This document shows, in pieces, positions 23,804 through 36,113 of a stretch of 64,000 nucleotides of DNA. The stretch comes from Brachynemurus nebulosus (Eukaryota > Arthropoda > Insecta > Neuroptera > Myrmeleontidae), in assembly GCA_035578155.1 (NCBI GenBank), contig JAPWDM010000012.1, positions 15,163,619 to 15,227,618 of the forward strand, read 5' to 3'. Each line of letters starts with the position of its first letter. The first letter of the stretch is position 1. Made by a program: the position numbers and the translations under genes. The notes beneath the pieces are model-generated. The model searched no databases and was not told the DNA's origin. It was given only the letters and a program-made list of their open reading frames with translations.

Positions 23804-25205
23804 ACATTCATTACTCTTCTCTGTAGGGGGAGGGGGCCCTTTTTCACAAGTTTTTAAGCGTTTACAAGGAACGCCATATCTCAAAAAGTAATGAATATTT
23901 TTTGAATATTTTTTCATTATTTTATTCCTAAAGGACCTATCCATAAAGCTGAGTATGGGTTTCAGGTAATTTTAAAAATTAACTATAAAATTGTAATCCC
24001 AAAGTTCTAAAAATTATAAAACCAAATTTTTTATTAAAAAAAAATGTTTCAAAATAGTTACAATTGTTCAAATGGAAAAAGCATACTCCACTTTATGCGC
24101 AATATGTTTATGAAAAAAATAAAAAAAAAAATTAAGTCTCTATCTTTTCTAGAACTTGAGATATGATTTTCCTTGTCAGGAAAAACACAAGTTTCGGGAA
24201 ACGGTAAAAAACAAAAATAATAACAAAAGAAGCGCTTTACACACTGTTTATTAAAACGTCTACAAAGGCATACAAATAAAAGGACATTATCTCAGTGCAT
24301 ACTATAACTCGTGTACACACCAAAACTAAATATTACTGATCAAATCGCGTGGGGGGAGGGGCGAGCGTTATCTGCAAAGCAGCAGCAACTTGCCTGTACA
24401 GCGGCTCACAAATAAATATTTTTCTACTTGAAAAAAAAAACTTTTGGCCATGTTTTATATATCATCGTGTTTGTAAAGAACCACAGAACGAAATAAAAAC
24501 AAAAAACGAGATTCGAAAAAAATTAGTTTATTAGCCGTTTCTGGCGGGAATTCCTCCCTTAAGTTAGTTAAAAATGTGCTTGGCGGGCAAAATGGAATCA
24601 GGCAAAATGAATAATATAAAATGAAGCTTCTCTAGTTAAAAGGAAAATTGTTTTAAATAATCTCGGACCTTCCAATGAAAGAGAAAAGAAAATTCTCTTA
24701 AAAAAGATAGAGTCAATCAAAGAAAATTAAAAAGATAATTATTTTTGTACTGTCTGTCAAGAAAATTCATATATCCGCAGACTGGATGCAGTATAATTTT
24801 TGCCAGGAATGGACCCATGAAGCGTGTTCTTTGTACACAGGTCGATCGTCCTTTTGGGATAATTGCGGCGATTAATTTATTTTTTTTTTTTTTCATTAGT
24901 ATTAGTCTTGCCCGTCCAAGATATTCATTTTACCCGCCCTAGTAAGGCAAAGAGAATGATTGCAACTTTTTTTCAAGTGATTTTTAATGTGGTAAGATAA
25001 GAATTTTTGTTAATTTTCTGTTTACTTTATTAATCTTAAGTAACTGAAGACTTGTTATCTTGATATAAATAAATAATTTTGTTGTAATCTCATACTTTTT
25101 TTTAGAGATCAAATTAGCATATCCTTCTTGCCCGTCCATCCCCTAATGCTTGTTTAATATGTACTTGGCAATTTTTTTACAATCAACATAAAGATCTTAT
25201 TATTC
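23804..25205. other. No gene seen
   Basis: Short frames and homopolymer runs only; no paired termini. Confidence 0.35.
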
Positions 25206-25207
25206 TA

Positions 25208-26132
25208 AAGCCGGGTCTACATATAACGAACGAACGCGAACGAATGCGAACAAACGTGAACAAACGTGAACCAACATGAACGAACATGAACAAACAAAAA
25301 CAAACACAAACGAACGTGAATGAACAATTAATGTCAATTCGTTGATGTTCGTTTATGTTCCGGCTACACAGTAATTTTTTAAATAAGTTAAATAAATTTT
25401 GAAATGAAAAATTATTGCAGTAAGATTTTTATGATCTTCTAATATCACCCACATTATGACACCAATTTTATCATGCGATCTTTAAAAACCAACAAATCAA
25501 AAAGTTGGTAGATGGTTTTGTTTCATAATAGCAAAACTCGTTATAATGCCTCTAATTTACTAACTGATTTAATTTGTGAAAATTCCTAATTTTTGAAAGT
25601 TTTACAAGATCGTCACCATCAGATTTCGAAAAGTTAACTAAAATAGTTGGACCAAAAATATCTAAACAAAATATACACTTATTATCGGAAAGCAATTCCT
25701 GTTAAAGAAAGATTCAGTGCTATTACACATTGCGACTTCTGTTAATTAAATTTTCCTTCCAAAGATTCCCACACGTTTTTCTGGTAATTTTGTAAAAATT
25801 ATCTAAAACATTCCAAAACATCAAAATAAAATTTCAAATCTCATCAATTTTAAATTGTTAACTGAATTTATTTTAAACGGTTTTTCTTAATTTATTGTTA
25901 GAAGAATTTTTAATCGTCCACATCTGACAGACACAAACAAACACGATCGAATCTTTTTTCTTTGATGTACCGACAACAAATGGAAAACATTCGTGAGTGT
26001 TCGAAACTGTTCGTTCATATTTGTTCGACTTCGTGACTAGGTTCACATTTGTCCGTTTATGTTTGTTCGCTACCATTCGTTTACGTTTGTTCACATTCGT
26101 TCGCGTTCATTCGTTATATATAGACCCGGCTT
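25208..26132. mobile_element. TIR element with CGAACGAA subterminal repeats, copy 2
   Basis: Ends AAGCCGGGTCTACATATAAC and the complement AAGCCGGGTCTATATATAAC; both continue as GAACGCGAACGAATG-like repeats for 100 bp or more. TA lies on both sides (25206-25207, 26133-26134). The termini are almost identical to each other, so it appears younger than the relative at 19232-21197. The interior is AT-rich and non-coding. Confidence 0.82.
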
Positions 26133-26134
26133 TA

Positions 26135-26580
26135 GCCTTTGTGTAAGATTTTATCACATTCAACAAATAGAAATATGAATCTCCACTTTGGACACATATT
26201 AAATTTCTGAAATTCTTACTTATTGTTCTCCTCTATTTGCGCAGCTTAGTGGTACATTTATTCATGTCGGGGCGTAATTTATTGATACGTTATGATGCGT
26301 AAAGTGTACCTACCTATCTATTTGATCATTCAAACATTACGCCATTCGTGTCCGATGCGGTGTTGGCAATGTTTACTACCCAATAGAAATATTTTTTTTT
26401 ATTGGAGCAATTGTGTCACCCATTGGAGTGCTCCGCATGATTGTTTAATGTTTTAAATAAATGTACATTACATTATTATCATTCAATTACGTCGAACACA
26501 CACACAAAAAGAGTAACACATACAGAATGATTCTATTTATCTGACAAAGATGTTGAAATTATCGGTCAAATAAAATGATT
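26135..26580. other. No gene seen
   Basis: AT-rich spacer with no terminal repeats. Confidence 0.35.
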
Positions 26581-26656
26581 TAAGGAAGTTGGTTGATAAA
26601 ACGATTTTTTCAAGGGATTTTAACGAAACTTCTCTAGATACTTATCTAATTTAATA

Positions 26657-27564
26657 CCGTAAAACTGTCTAGACCCGGACACTTTTTTACATTTTTTGGT
26701 TAATTTTATATTTATACATGCTTCTTTCATAGATATCACCAATAAAAGTATTACCATTAGAAATAGTGTATATTATTTGTTATATCCCTGACCCATTTGT
26801 TTCATTATAAGTAAAAATAAAAAAATAAAAAATAAAAAAAAAATTAGTAAGTGTCTGGGTCTACACCCTAAATCGGTCTTGACCCGGACACTTACTTAAA
26901 TAATGTAATAACATGCAAACTAACCTCTTTCGTCGGGTTTAGGACAGTGTTTTATATCGTCTGATGTCTTTGAACCTATCAAAGACTTCCAAATATTTTT
27001 TGGGAAGGGAGAGGGGGCAATGCATAGTATGCTTCTTTATGAAGCAAACATACGATATGACACCAGAAGGAGGCACAAACTGCGTAATTTTGGGGGCAAT
27101 ATTAACGTATGGATAGTGGGAGTTACAGCTGGTGCGAATCGCGGCCATAGTGTAATAAACTGATGTGTCCGGGTCTAAACGGGTATATGTATATAGCATG
27201 TATTTTTTTATATATACATCGAATATAACTTCAAACATCATTAAATGATGCGCAATAAAATTCTGAACACATACATATCAAAATTAAAACAATATGACAA
27301 TTATGACGAAAATTACATGTCTAAGTTAGACACACATTTTATTTCTTTGAAAAACTGGAGAATAGTAATCCTGTAAAATGAGATAGTAAATGTTGAAATC
27401 CGTAGTTTTTATTGGTACAGCTGTTTAGAGGATGTATTTCTCTCTCTAATGACGTTAAGAACAAATGTTTATTATTGCAGGTTAATGTAGAAATTATTTG
27501 CTTTCAAGATTGGTGCAAAGTGTCCGGGTCCAGACCCTCTGTCCGGGTCTAGACGGTTTTACGG
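26657..27564. mobile_element. pogo-like TA element with empty-site proof
   Basis: Ends CCGTAAAACTGTCTAGACCC and the complement CCGTAAAACCGTCTAGACCC; TA flanks both sides. The uninterrupted site at about 31434 has a single TA between the same flanks. The terminal motif (TCTAGACCCGGACAC) recurs internally near 26860-26895, 27165 and 27515. A minus-strand transposase-like fragment lies inside. Confidence 0.85.
26942..27151 (-). pseudogene. Probable pogo-type transposase core fragment
   Basis: The minus frame reads TMAAIRTSC, then YPYVNIAPKITQFVPPS. The spacing Y-P-Y-x-x-I/x-P-x-x-I-x-x-x-V-P-P resembles the segment after the second catalytic strand of pogo/Tigger DDE_1 transposases. The upstream part has been replaced by terminal-repeat-like sequence, and no catalytic Asp triad can be traced. 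The resemblance is by eye, so the call is moderate. It agrees with the TA target of the surrounding element. Confidence 0.4.
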
Positions 27565-27840
27565 TACCAATAATACGACCCTATTCCGATTAAAATTGAC
27601 TATGGGAAAACTCTATTTTTTTAACAAGATGAAAACGTGTCAAAGGAATTTGATAAAAATTTAATATGTTATAAAATACAAAATTACAAACCATATTTAA
27701 TAAGAAATAAAAATTATTCACTAGGCCGTTTTTTAAATAAAATTTAAAAACATCATTTTACAACGTTCTTACAACACTCTTCCATCAATACTTTTATATT
27801 ACTACAATTTATGTATGCTATGAAATTAAAAAAGAACTAG

Positions 27841-29023
27841 TGATATGTAAGTACACTAGCGGAAATAAATTAAAGGATCAAAAAAAAATTCCAAATTTTT
27901 AGCGATTTTTCGAATGGCTGTATCTTTGTGAAAAATGGTCGTATCGGAGTCGTAAGCAAAGCAATTTAAAGCTGGAAGTTTCTAGTTTCGAGATCTTGCG
28001 ATAAAAAATTTTCAAAGCAAAGTGTGTGGCGCAATCCTAATAAATACACTGAAAAAAAAATTTTCGAAATTTTTTCGGTTTTTCTTTGCTCCACGGACTT
28101 GAAAAAAAATTTTCTGACTCAACCACCATATGAATCGGGTAACTTGTTCATTCAGCTTTAATTTGCTTTTTTACAGACTGTTATACGACCACTTCTCGCT
28201 GAGATATCGGACTTTGAATGGAAAAGAATCATTTCGTCTTTGACCATCGATATCTCAGCAACCAATGATCACACAGAAAATTGAATGGGTGTTTTAAAAA
28301 CTCGAATAAATTCTCTACAAGGATTTGTAAATTTTTTTTACATACTTTACATGAATTTGAAAAATCAAGAAAAAAGGGCTTTTGGTAGCTCTTTGGAAAA
28401 TCAAGCGCTGAATTAAAAACTTCGAGAAAACCACTAATGTTAAGTATGCCTTTTATAGTTCACTATACCCACAAAAACCCCACCGAGTTTCAGTTTAATC
28501 CATCCAGCCGTTTTTGTGTTTCATTCGACTGAATTTTTGAAAAAATTAAAGGATCATTTTTTGATCTTAAACTTTCATAATCTTCAACTCAAAATGCAAA
28601 AAAAAAAAAATTTCTCAGTTTTTTTACATTTTTATCAATAACAGTATTTAACTTTCTAAAGAAAGAAAATCTCTTAGAAAATTTTCAAATATTCTAATAA
28701 AATTTTATTTAAAAAAAAAAATCAAAAACCAAAAAATTATGGGAATTTTTTTAGTGCACGCACTTTACTATAATTCAATTTAAAACAAATAAAGTAAAAA
28801 CAAACTTTAAACGCTATTTTCTTGCAAGTCTGTTTCTCGACATGGTTCCTCATGTATCTCAAAGAGTATTTGAGATATCGACATAAATCAAAATTCATAT
28901 TATTCCTCGATACCGTCATTTTGACAAGAACTAGGACCATTTGGTTCCGTAATATATTTTGCATAAAAAATAAATTATAAAGATAAGCGATTTTTGATGT
29001 TTTTTGGCGAATTTCCCCTTAAA
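27841..29023. other. Unassigned repeat-like sequence
   Basis: AAATTAAAGGATC occurs at about 27868 and 28545, and several A8-12 runs are present. No frame or end could be assigned. TTTCCCCTTAA at about 29013 looks like a TTAA element end without a secure partner. Confidence 0.35.
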
Positions 29024-29223
29024 AATATTTTTAGAAAACGTCGTCCCATCACTAATTGTAAATAATATGTAGGTACTCAGTCTCAGTTACAAAATATTAC
29101 ACTATTTTATTCAAAGGACCAAACTAGAATGTCTATCAAACTATTCCACTTGTCGCCAGTGGGTGACGTAAAATCTCCCCACTATGTTGTGTAGGTACAC
29201 ACTGTTTGCAATGGTATTGGTTT

Positions 29224-29271
29224 GGTGTTTTGTAGTAGTGTGCGTATCCACACACACTACTACAAAACACC
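29224..29271. repeat. Perfect hairpin, 19-bp stem
   Basis: GGTGTTTTGTAGTAGTGTG faces CACACTACTACAAAACACC across a loop of about 10 nt. It is too perfect and too short to call a miRNA precursor. Confidence 0.7.
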
Positions 29272-30047
29272 TATTATGGGACAGACCAACCTGTCCAATT
29301 CAAGTAACAATGTCTAACAATGTATTACAATGCACTGTGTGTTCGGCGACGGACACCGACAGACTACATGTCTTAAGCCGTGTCGGGCACACTCTGGGCT
29401 CACCACTAGTTACAATTTTCTACACTTACGCTGAGGACTTGATTTTTTTTTATAAATATCATCCTTGACAATTTAAACGTCGAACTGTTTGAGCTGCTTG
29501 AACATTTCACTTTTGGAAGCAATTAGTATGCAAATATTCCCTCCATTTCATCTTTTTTTTTTTTCGTCCAAACATATAAATTGTTAAAAGTTTTCTTTTT
29601 TTTTCTTTTTTTCTCAAAAGCTCCTTATTAAGTTTACTTTTAATTTATTGTTTAATTTGTCATAATAAAACATTCTAGAGATGAAAACGGTGAAACGGAA
29701 AGAAAATGGAAAAAAGGAAATTGATATCGAAAAATTAGGTAAATATTAGGAAATTATTTACGCATATATACGCATAATTGAGTTGTTTCGTTGTCAGTAT
29801 TTGCCAGTATCGTTAAATATAAAATTGTATAATATTTACCTTCCGAGTAAAATAAGAAATGTCGTTAAAATATTCAAATAGTCGTTATAACTTGAAAATA
29901 ATACTCAAATAATATTACTTAAATTATTTCCACGAGGTAATTTGATCACTGAAATTATTTTGATACATACTTACAGATAAAGTGGGACAAGATATGCTAA
30001 TTATTTTTATTTTTTATAATTTTATTTTTTGTATTATATATTTATAC
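29272..30047. other. No gene seen
   Basis: Includes a somewhat GC-richer stretch near 29280-29410 without a recognisable protein, followed by T-rich sequence. Confidence 0.35.
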
Positions 30048-30878
30048 TAGCTGTTACCCGCGGCTTCGCTCGCGTGGCTTTTGAAATTATGGCATCTAGT
30101 TAAAACATATAAAGTGAACTTTCATCACGTCGCTATTACGCGTCGAGTAGGTATTATTACTTTTTTCTTTGGAATTTTCCCACAGAAATACAATATTTTC
30201 CCCGGACAAAAAATTGACTATAACATTCCTTTAACAACATGCCAAGTTCAAATGAAATCAATGATTCTTTTTTATACTGTTTTAAATATATACTTTCCCA
30301 CGGGAATAAGACTTTCCACGGGAGTTAGATACTTTCCCGGGATTGAAAGTAGTCTGTGTCCTTTGTCATCGTCTCTGTAAACAATATGCAAAATTTGAAA
30401 TCAATCATGCTTTTTTTAATAGTCAGTTGTTATTTCATTGTTCCGTTTTAATTACATTTTCCCTCAGGAATGAGATATTTTATCGGGATAAAAAATAACC
30501 TATGTTTATCGCTGTATGTCGTCATCTTTGTCTATCATCATTTTTTGTTTCATTTAAAATATATTTTTCCACACGAATGAAATTTCCCGGGGTATAAAGT
30601 CGTTTGTGTCCTTTCTCATCCATTCTGTTAGTAATATACAAAGTTTGAAATCATTTATCCGTTTTTTAATAGTCAGCTGTTGTAATTTAATGCATTTTCC
30701 TTCGGGAATGAAATATTTTCCCGAAATAAAAAGTAGCCTATAACCGTCTCTGGCCCGCACGCAACGTCTTTGCAAAGTTTCAAGTTTATTGGTTAAGTCG
30801 TTGAGGCGTGAAAGCCAGTCAAACAAACAAACAAACAAACAAACAAACTCACTTTCGCATTTATAATATTAGTAAGGA
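30048..30878 (-). mobile_element. Complete non-autonomous Helitron, family H2
   Basis: On the minus strand the element starts TCCTTACTAATATTATAAAT after an A. It ends GCGAGCGAAGCCGCGGGTAA, then CAGCTAG before T. The GC-rich end folds into a hairpin about 10 nt before CTAG. Intact A-TC and CTAG-T junctions and no duplication fit Helitron insertion. The interior holds (GTTT)n and several TTTTCCC/GGGAATGAGA blocks shared with 11410-12425. No Rep/helicase frame is present. Confidence 0.82.
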
Positions 30879-31119
30879 TTTGCTTTTAAATAATTTTTTT
30901 TCTTATTCCGATAAAATAATTTTTCAAAGAAAACCTTTTTCTCTAATTTTTTTGAACTTTGTCTCTTAAGCCATTTGGTGCGAAATAGTCAGCTACAGAA
31001 GTACAGCTCACCAAAAAAATTTTCCTTTATCAAAAATTAATTAATGTATTAATATTCTTCAGTTATTATATTTGTATATCACTTGTTTTTTTCTGAATTT
31101 CTGCACGCTTATGTTGTAG
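30879..31119. other. No gene seen
   Basis: AT-rich spacer. Confidence 0.35.
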
Positions 31120-31510
31120 CAATGTAAAAGCATTGTTGAAAAAGCGTTATAAGAACGTTGTAAAATGATGTTTATAAATTATATATCAAAAACGGTGCGG
31201 TCAGTAATTTTTATTTGTTATTAAATGTGGTTTGTAACTTTTTATTTTATAACATATAAAATTTTTATCAAACTCCTTTGATACTTTTTCAGTTTATTCA
31301 AAGAAATCGTGTGACTATGTCAACTTCCCATAAGAACCGGTGTTAAAATTACAAAATTTTAAAACCGTTATACTCAAAATTGGGCCGGTCAGTATTTTTC
31401 TTTTCGGTATAGGCTCGTATTATTGGTATTGAATTAAATAGATGTCTAGGGAAGTTTCGTTAAAATCCTTTGAAAAATCCTTTTTCGGACCAACTACATT
31501 AACATTTTTT
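31120..31510 (+). repeat. Dispersed repeat with empty site for the 26.7-kb element
   Basis: Reverse-complement match to 26581-26656 joined to 27565-27840. The region CGTATTATTGGTATTGAATT carries the single TA target. Confidence 0.78.
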
Positions 31511-31519
31511 TTATTACTC

Positions 31520-31596
31520 ATGCGGGAGAAGTACTAACTTTGCGCACACATTTCTGTACGCAAAATAGCCGTTTGCCCACTGTACTCTTCCCGCAT
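31520..31596. repeat. Short dyad TGCGGGAGAAGTAC/GTACTCTTCCCGCA
   Basis: 14-bp inverted arms around a TTTGCGCACAC-containing loop, followed by further GCGTGTG/CACACGC dyads. Confidence 0.65.
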
Positions 31597-31867
31597 ACTT
31601 TTTTGCGTGTGGAAAGTAACTTTGCACACGCAAATTGACAATAAAACACGCAAAATTTAATCAAAATACGCAAAGCCGCCTCTTAATTTTTCATTTAATA
31701 AATATTTCATAATTATTTCTATAGAAACCACCAACAAAGTAGTTTAAACGATAATTAATTCAGAAAAAAAAGACGAACACTTAAAACTATTATTTTAAAA
31801 AGTAATAAAAATATCAAAATTAGTGATAATAATAGAAAAAAGTATGTGAAATTCGTAATAAAAAATA

Positions 31868-31995
31868 ATATGTGCAACTCGTGCGGGATTGTCGATTGCT
31901 CCACTGAAGCGAATGAGCGCACTCACTACGTTCGTGCGCTCAACTTCGCTTTCGTGGGCAATCGACCATTTCCCGCACTTATTGCACAATATACT
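31868..31995. repeat. 128-bp palindrome with CG-rich centre
   Basis: Outer arms TTGTGCAA...TTGCACAA enclose GTGCGGG/CCCGCAC, TCGATTGC/GCAATCGA and GAGCGCAC/GTGCGCTC. It is an imperfect palindrome along its whole length, in very AT-rich surroundings. Confidence 0.75.
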
Positions 31996-32218
31996 ATTCT
32001 ATCATCTTTCAACTCCTATCGTAATATGCTTATGTATGTTCTAAACTAAAAAACCGCTAAAGTTATGTTTTATAACCGTCCAGTCGCATCCAGAGTGAAA
32101 TTTTCATCAATAATTATAAATCTCTAGTTTCTTATATTTGAACAAAAGTCTGGTTTTTATTTTAATCTTAAGCCCGCATCGAACAACGCTGGTATCACCT
32201 AGAGTGGCTGCTTGATTT
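31996..32218. other. No gene seen
   Basis: Short AT-rich spacer. Confidence 0.35.
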
Positions 32219-32497
32219 CGTTGCTAGGCTCCAAGCGAGTTGCTGTGCTAGACACTGTGATTGTTCCTCTGCGATACTGGCTTCACACGATGCTTGTTGC
32301 TGGCTTGAGTCTCTGTGGATGGTTCCAATGGGTTTGTCACGCGTTTACCGTTATTATCGTTGCTGGGCTTTCAAGCAAGCTGATGTGCTGGACACTGTGA
32401 TTGCTTCCCTGCGATACTGGCTTCACACGATGTGTGTTGCTCACCTGAGTCCGTAGATGGTTGAATGTATCTATCACGCGTTTACCGACGCTGTACC
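32219..32497. repeat. Tandem duplication, period about 139 bp, higher GC
   Basis: CTGCGATACTGGCTTCACAC, GACACTGTGATTG and CACGCGTTTACCG occur twice in the same order. No common frame survives between the two units, so it is not a duplicated exon in any obvious way. Confidence 0.78.
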
Positions 32498-32751
32498 CTA
32501 CCGTTAGTAACGTAACCACGTAAGAAATATGACTTTCTTATTGGTCAACGTTTAAATATAGCAGAGAAGCAAACACGAATGTAGGTATAACTGACTGTAA
32601 CGATACAGCCGGCTGAGAGAGAATGTACAGCGCATATATATTATTTTCCTTGTCACGTAAATATGTACAAAAAGTACCGTAATGAACACAAAAATGGTAC
32701 TGACGTTCAATAATTTTATGTTCAGTATAAAGAGTGAATTCAAAATTTAGT

Positions 32752-33641
32752 TTGAGCGACCACTTCAAAAAAAATTTAGTAACTGTGCCCTAATGCACCT
32801 AATTACTGGACCAAGTATCATCAAAATTCAAGGGCTGCAACATAGTAAAATTTTTTTTTTTCATTTCTAATCTGCTGAATCTCCTCTCCAGTGGGTCCGA
32901 CCCTGGAATTATATACATCAATCGAAAGTACTTTAAAAATAAAGTGTTGTGTCTCATAAAGTGTTTTTCCTATCTCCTATAGTGTTCGAGATAATCAAGA
33001 ATAATCGAAAGAGGTATATTAAGTTATAGGTTATCTGCCCCTGATAGAAAGTCCCAATAGTAACTGTATTGTCGTTTATGTGACACTGCAGGCACTTCCA
33101 ATGTATAACTTCCCTAGATCAAAACAAAACCATTGTAGAAATATAATAGAAAACTGTCAAAAAATGTGGTGTAGTAGGCATTCTTTAATATTCTACATAT
33201 TAAAAATGCCTACGACTTCACATATTTTGACAATTTTCTATTATATTTCTATAATGGTTTTGTTTTGATCTAGGGAAGTTATACATATGAAGTACCTGCA
33301 GTATCACATAAACGACAATACAGCTACTATTGGGACTTTCTATCAGGGGCAGATAACCTATAACCTCCTCGATATACCTCTTTCGATTATTCTTGATTAT
33401 CTGGAAAACTATAGGAGGTTGGAAAAAACACTTTATGAGACACAAAACTTTATTTTTAAAGTTCTTTCGATTGATGTATATAATTCCAGGTTCGCACCCA
33501 CTGGAGCGGCGGTTCAGCAGACTAGAATTGAAAAAAAAAATTTTTTACCATGTTGCAGCCCTTGAATTTTGATGAGACTTGGTGCAGTAATTAAGTGCAT
33601 TAGGGCACTGTTACTGAATTTTTTTTGAAGTGGCCGCTCAA
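32752..33641. mobile_element. 890-bp foldback element, near-perfect palindrome
   Basis: Starts TTGAGCGACCACTTC and ends GAAGTGGCCGCTCAA. The two halves are complementary almost throughout (for example AACTTCCCTAGATCAAAACA against its complement), with a loop of only about 10 nt near 33200. No clear target duplication was seen, so the superfamily is open. The reading frames within it are mirrored noise. Confidence 0.82.
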
Positions 33642-35116
33642 CTGGATGCCGCTTCATATGGATTTGTTATTATCCTTAATAACGAGGACTGATACGATAA
33701 TAAATATGTCTAATATTCTTGAGAGTGTTTGCCTTCATGTGGATTTGGAATTATTTTTCTAAGTTGAGTAGTTACCAAAAAAAAATTTTGTAATTTTTTA
33801 AATTTTTTTAGTTTTCTCCTTAACTACTCAGTTTTGGCCGCCAAAATTGTAGATACCAATTACCGCCTTACCATACCAGTAATATAGTTATTAAAATAAT
33901 TCGTCGCGGGGCAGATTTACTATGCTTATCTTGCTATATCCTTTTTTATTTAAAAATATGATTTTATATAAAAATTAAATATTAAAACAATGATGAAACA
34001 AACGACAAGATAATAAAACTCAGTATAACTATTAAACTATTTACACAACAAAATACAATGGATAATATACCATTCGTTGAGCGTTACTGTACTACGATTC
34101 AAAATGTTTGACATTTTCTCCCACTATAACTTTTACATGATGCGCAATGGTATCTCAATCGCCTGTATCGTTTACGCCAAGTGTATGACTCACTGAATCT
34201 TAGTATTGACCTAACACTCGTATTTACAATCTTGAAATTAGTCTTGTTAGAGTCTGCAATTCGTATATGTTACTTTCTAAGCACTGATAGAAGTAGAACG
34301 TTCTCGAATATTGTCATTTTTAGAGTAGAAGACTGTGAGAGTTGAAATTGTCTCAAAATGGTCAATAACTACATGAAGCATACATAATATGAACGACTGA
34401 TATAGCTCTCCTCATTTCCTTTACGGACCTTGAACTTTCGATAATATGTCAATTCTCACGTCTGATAAAAAGTTTTTATAGTGCTCTCTCGAAAAATATA
34501 TTGTGAAAATTTGTATTTCCAGACGCAAATAAAACAATTTTACACAAACGAATAACAGACCAATGAAGCGAAATTTTCATTCTTCTCTACTGCAACTCAA
34601 TTATTATATGATGCTTCGTCATTTTCTCAAAATACCATTTTTGATTACGCCCGCAATCTATGTGAGTGAAAAAAATTCAACCGTAACATAATAATAAGTA
34701 CGTACGTAGGTCATCAACTCGTAGGTTTCCACAGTGGATGTCGTCATTGTGTTCTATTTCGTTCTGGTTTTCGTACTCCGCCGCTGAAAAGATGACATCT
34801 TTATGATCTTCTTCGAATGCTCTATCCTTCTAAATTTCATTTTATTTTATAGCTTTAAAAGACAACATAAAGTCTCCACCACTCACTTGGTGTTACCGAC
34901 TATAAGATGACAAAGTACTAACCAACACAGGCAACACTTATTATATTTTCCAGACAAAGACAATAAATTCAGTCACCAAAATTTGTTATTTACGTTCAAT
35001 TTTCAGTTATATCTGTTATGGAAGATCTGTAAGAAGTTTATTAATAGTGGGTTAATACAAAGAATGTTGTATTCTTTCTTGTAAGAGATATTTTAAAAAA
35101 GAATGTTAATTTTCCA
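33642..35116. other. No gene seen
   Basis: Ordinary AT-rich sequence, least repeat-like part of the window. No frame above about 60 codons and no RNA motif. Confidence 0.4.
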
Positions 35117-35120
35117 TTAA

Positions 35121-35660
35121 GGGGGAGTTCTTATTTTTCGACCAAAAAAACAGCAATTTTCAATTTTTTTTTTCTTGGTTATCATTTTTTGTTTTCCCTC
35201 ATATCATTTTTACTATAAAGGCGTCGAAGTGAAGGCCTGAGAAAAGAGATGTCAAACTCCAATCCAGAACATTTGATATAAAAAAATGAAACGATACTTT
35301 ATTCGGAATTGTGTTTTCCAGTATGCAAACTATTGAATAAAGTCAAAATTCTAAAAATTGTTAGTGTGGCGCACTTTAAAAAAAATATTACGTTTTGGGG
35401 CAATAAACTAAGATTTGGGTCGAAAAGTGAATTAGTTTTTGAATCAGTGATACCGTTTCAATAGAAGCCATTTCACGAAAGCCACGAACGCGCAAAGGAA
35501 ACGCCCCTTTTTCTTATTTTGTTTACAAATTGTTAATAATATGTAAATATGTCCGGAACCGTTAAGAATTTTTGTCCAACTTTATTTTTACGTTTTGTAT
35601 TATAAAAATATGATAAAGGAAAAATCGATTTTCCGAAGACCAAAAAATAAAAATTCTCCC
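35121..35660. mobile_element. TTAA-flanked element, family T2
   Basis: TTAA at 35117-35120 and 35661-35664. Inverted ends GGGGGAGTTCTTATTTTTCG and the complement GGGAGAATTTTTATTTTTTG. Non-coding, 540 bp. A TTAA target suggests piggyBac-type mobilisation. Confidence 0.78.
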
Positions 35661-35688
35661 TTAAATTACCGTTTTTGAAAGCTAACTA

Positions 35689-35947
35689 TATATCGCGAGT
35701 ACTCTTTCTCAATCTCGTATCTGAAAAGTCCCTTTTTTGGAGACACAAAAAAACGTATTCAAATCTGTGTTTTAATCATTATGAACTTAAGATTTATGAT
35801 AATTACACCCTTTGATGTTGGCTACCTACATATATAAAATATATATAGATATAAGTATATATATAAATACAATATTTAATGTTTTTTGTTTGTCCTAAAA
35901 AATGCAGTTTTTGATATACGAGGTTGAGAAAGAGTACGCGCGATATG
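35689..35947. mobile_element. 259-bp TA-flanked MITE
   Basis: Ends TATATCGCGAGTACTCTTTC and the complement CATATCGCGCGTACTCTTTC, continuing as TCAAYCTCGTAT. TA lies at 35687-35688 and 35948-35949. Confidence 0.78.
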
Positions 35948-36113
35948 TAAAATGGTTACTAAAATGACTTTATCACTTTGGATGTTACACTCCATCTCTG
36001 TTAAAGGCTTATTTGGTAGATAATCTGGCAAGTATATTTTCGATGAAAATATTTTTTCATAATTACAATATAATTTATGGCAAAAGGGGGATTAGGTGAT
36101 TGTTAGATATAAT
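35948..36113. other. No gene seen
   Basis: Short AT-rich spacer. Confidence 0.35.

Larger units (their letters stand above)
26581..27840 (-). repeat. Dispersed repeat split by a TA element
   Basis: 26581-26656 plus 27565-27840 together match 31120-31510 in reverse complement (AGTTGGTTGATAAAAC, CCAATAATACGACCCTAT, TTACAACGTTCTTACAAC). The paralogue has no insertion at the equivalent point. Confidence 0.78.

Noticed and set aside
23498..23944. 148-codon minus-strand frame
   Set aside because: It runs through a mariner-like MITE and the (TA)n(GATA)n microsatellite, with no recognisable motif.
23038..29022. A possible 6-kb TTAA element (TTAAGGGGAAAATTCG on the left, complement TTAAGGGGAAATTCGC on the right)
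   Set aside because: The ends agree for only about 16 bp, are 6 kb apart, and no second copy supports the pairing. It may be coincidence or two separate elements.
29224..29271. Possible miRNA precursor
   Set aside because: The 19-bp stem is perfect and too short, with no extended imperfect stem. It is listed only as a hairpin.
29184..29468. 94-codon frame with a hydrophobic start
   Set aside because: The apparent signal peptide is created by the hairpin at 29224-29271. No family resemblance.
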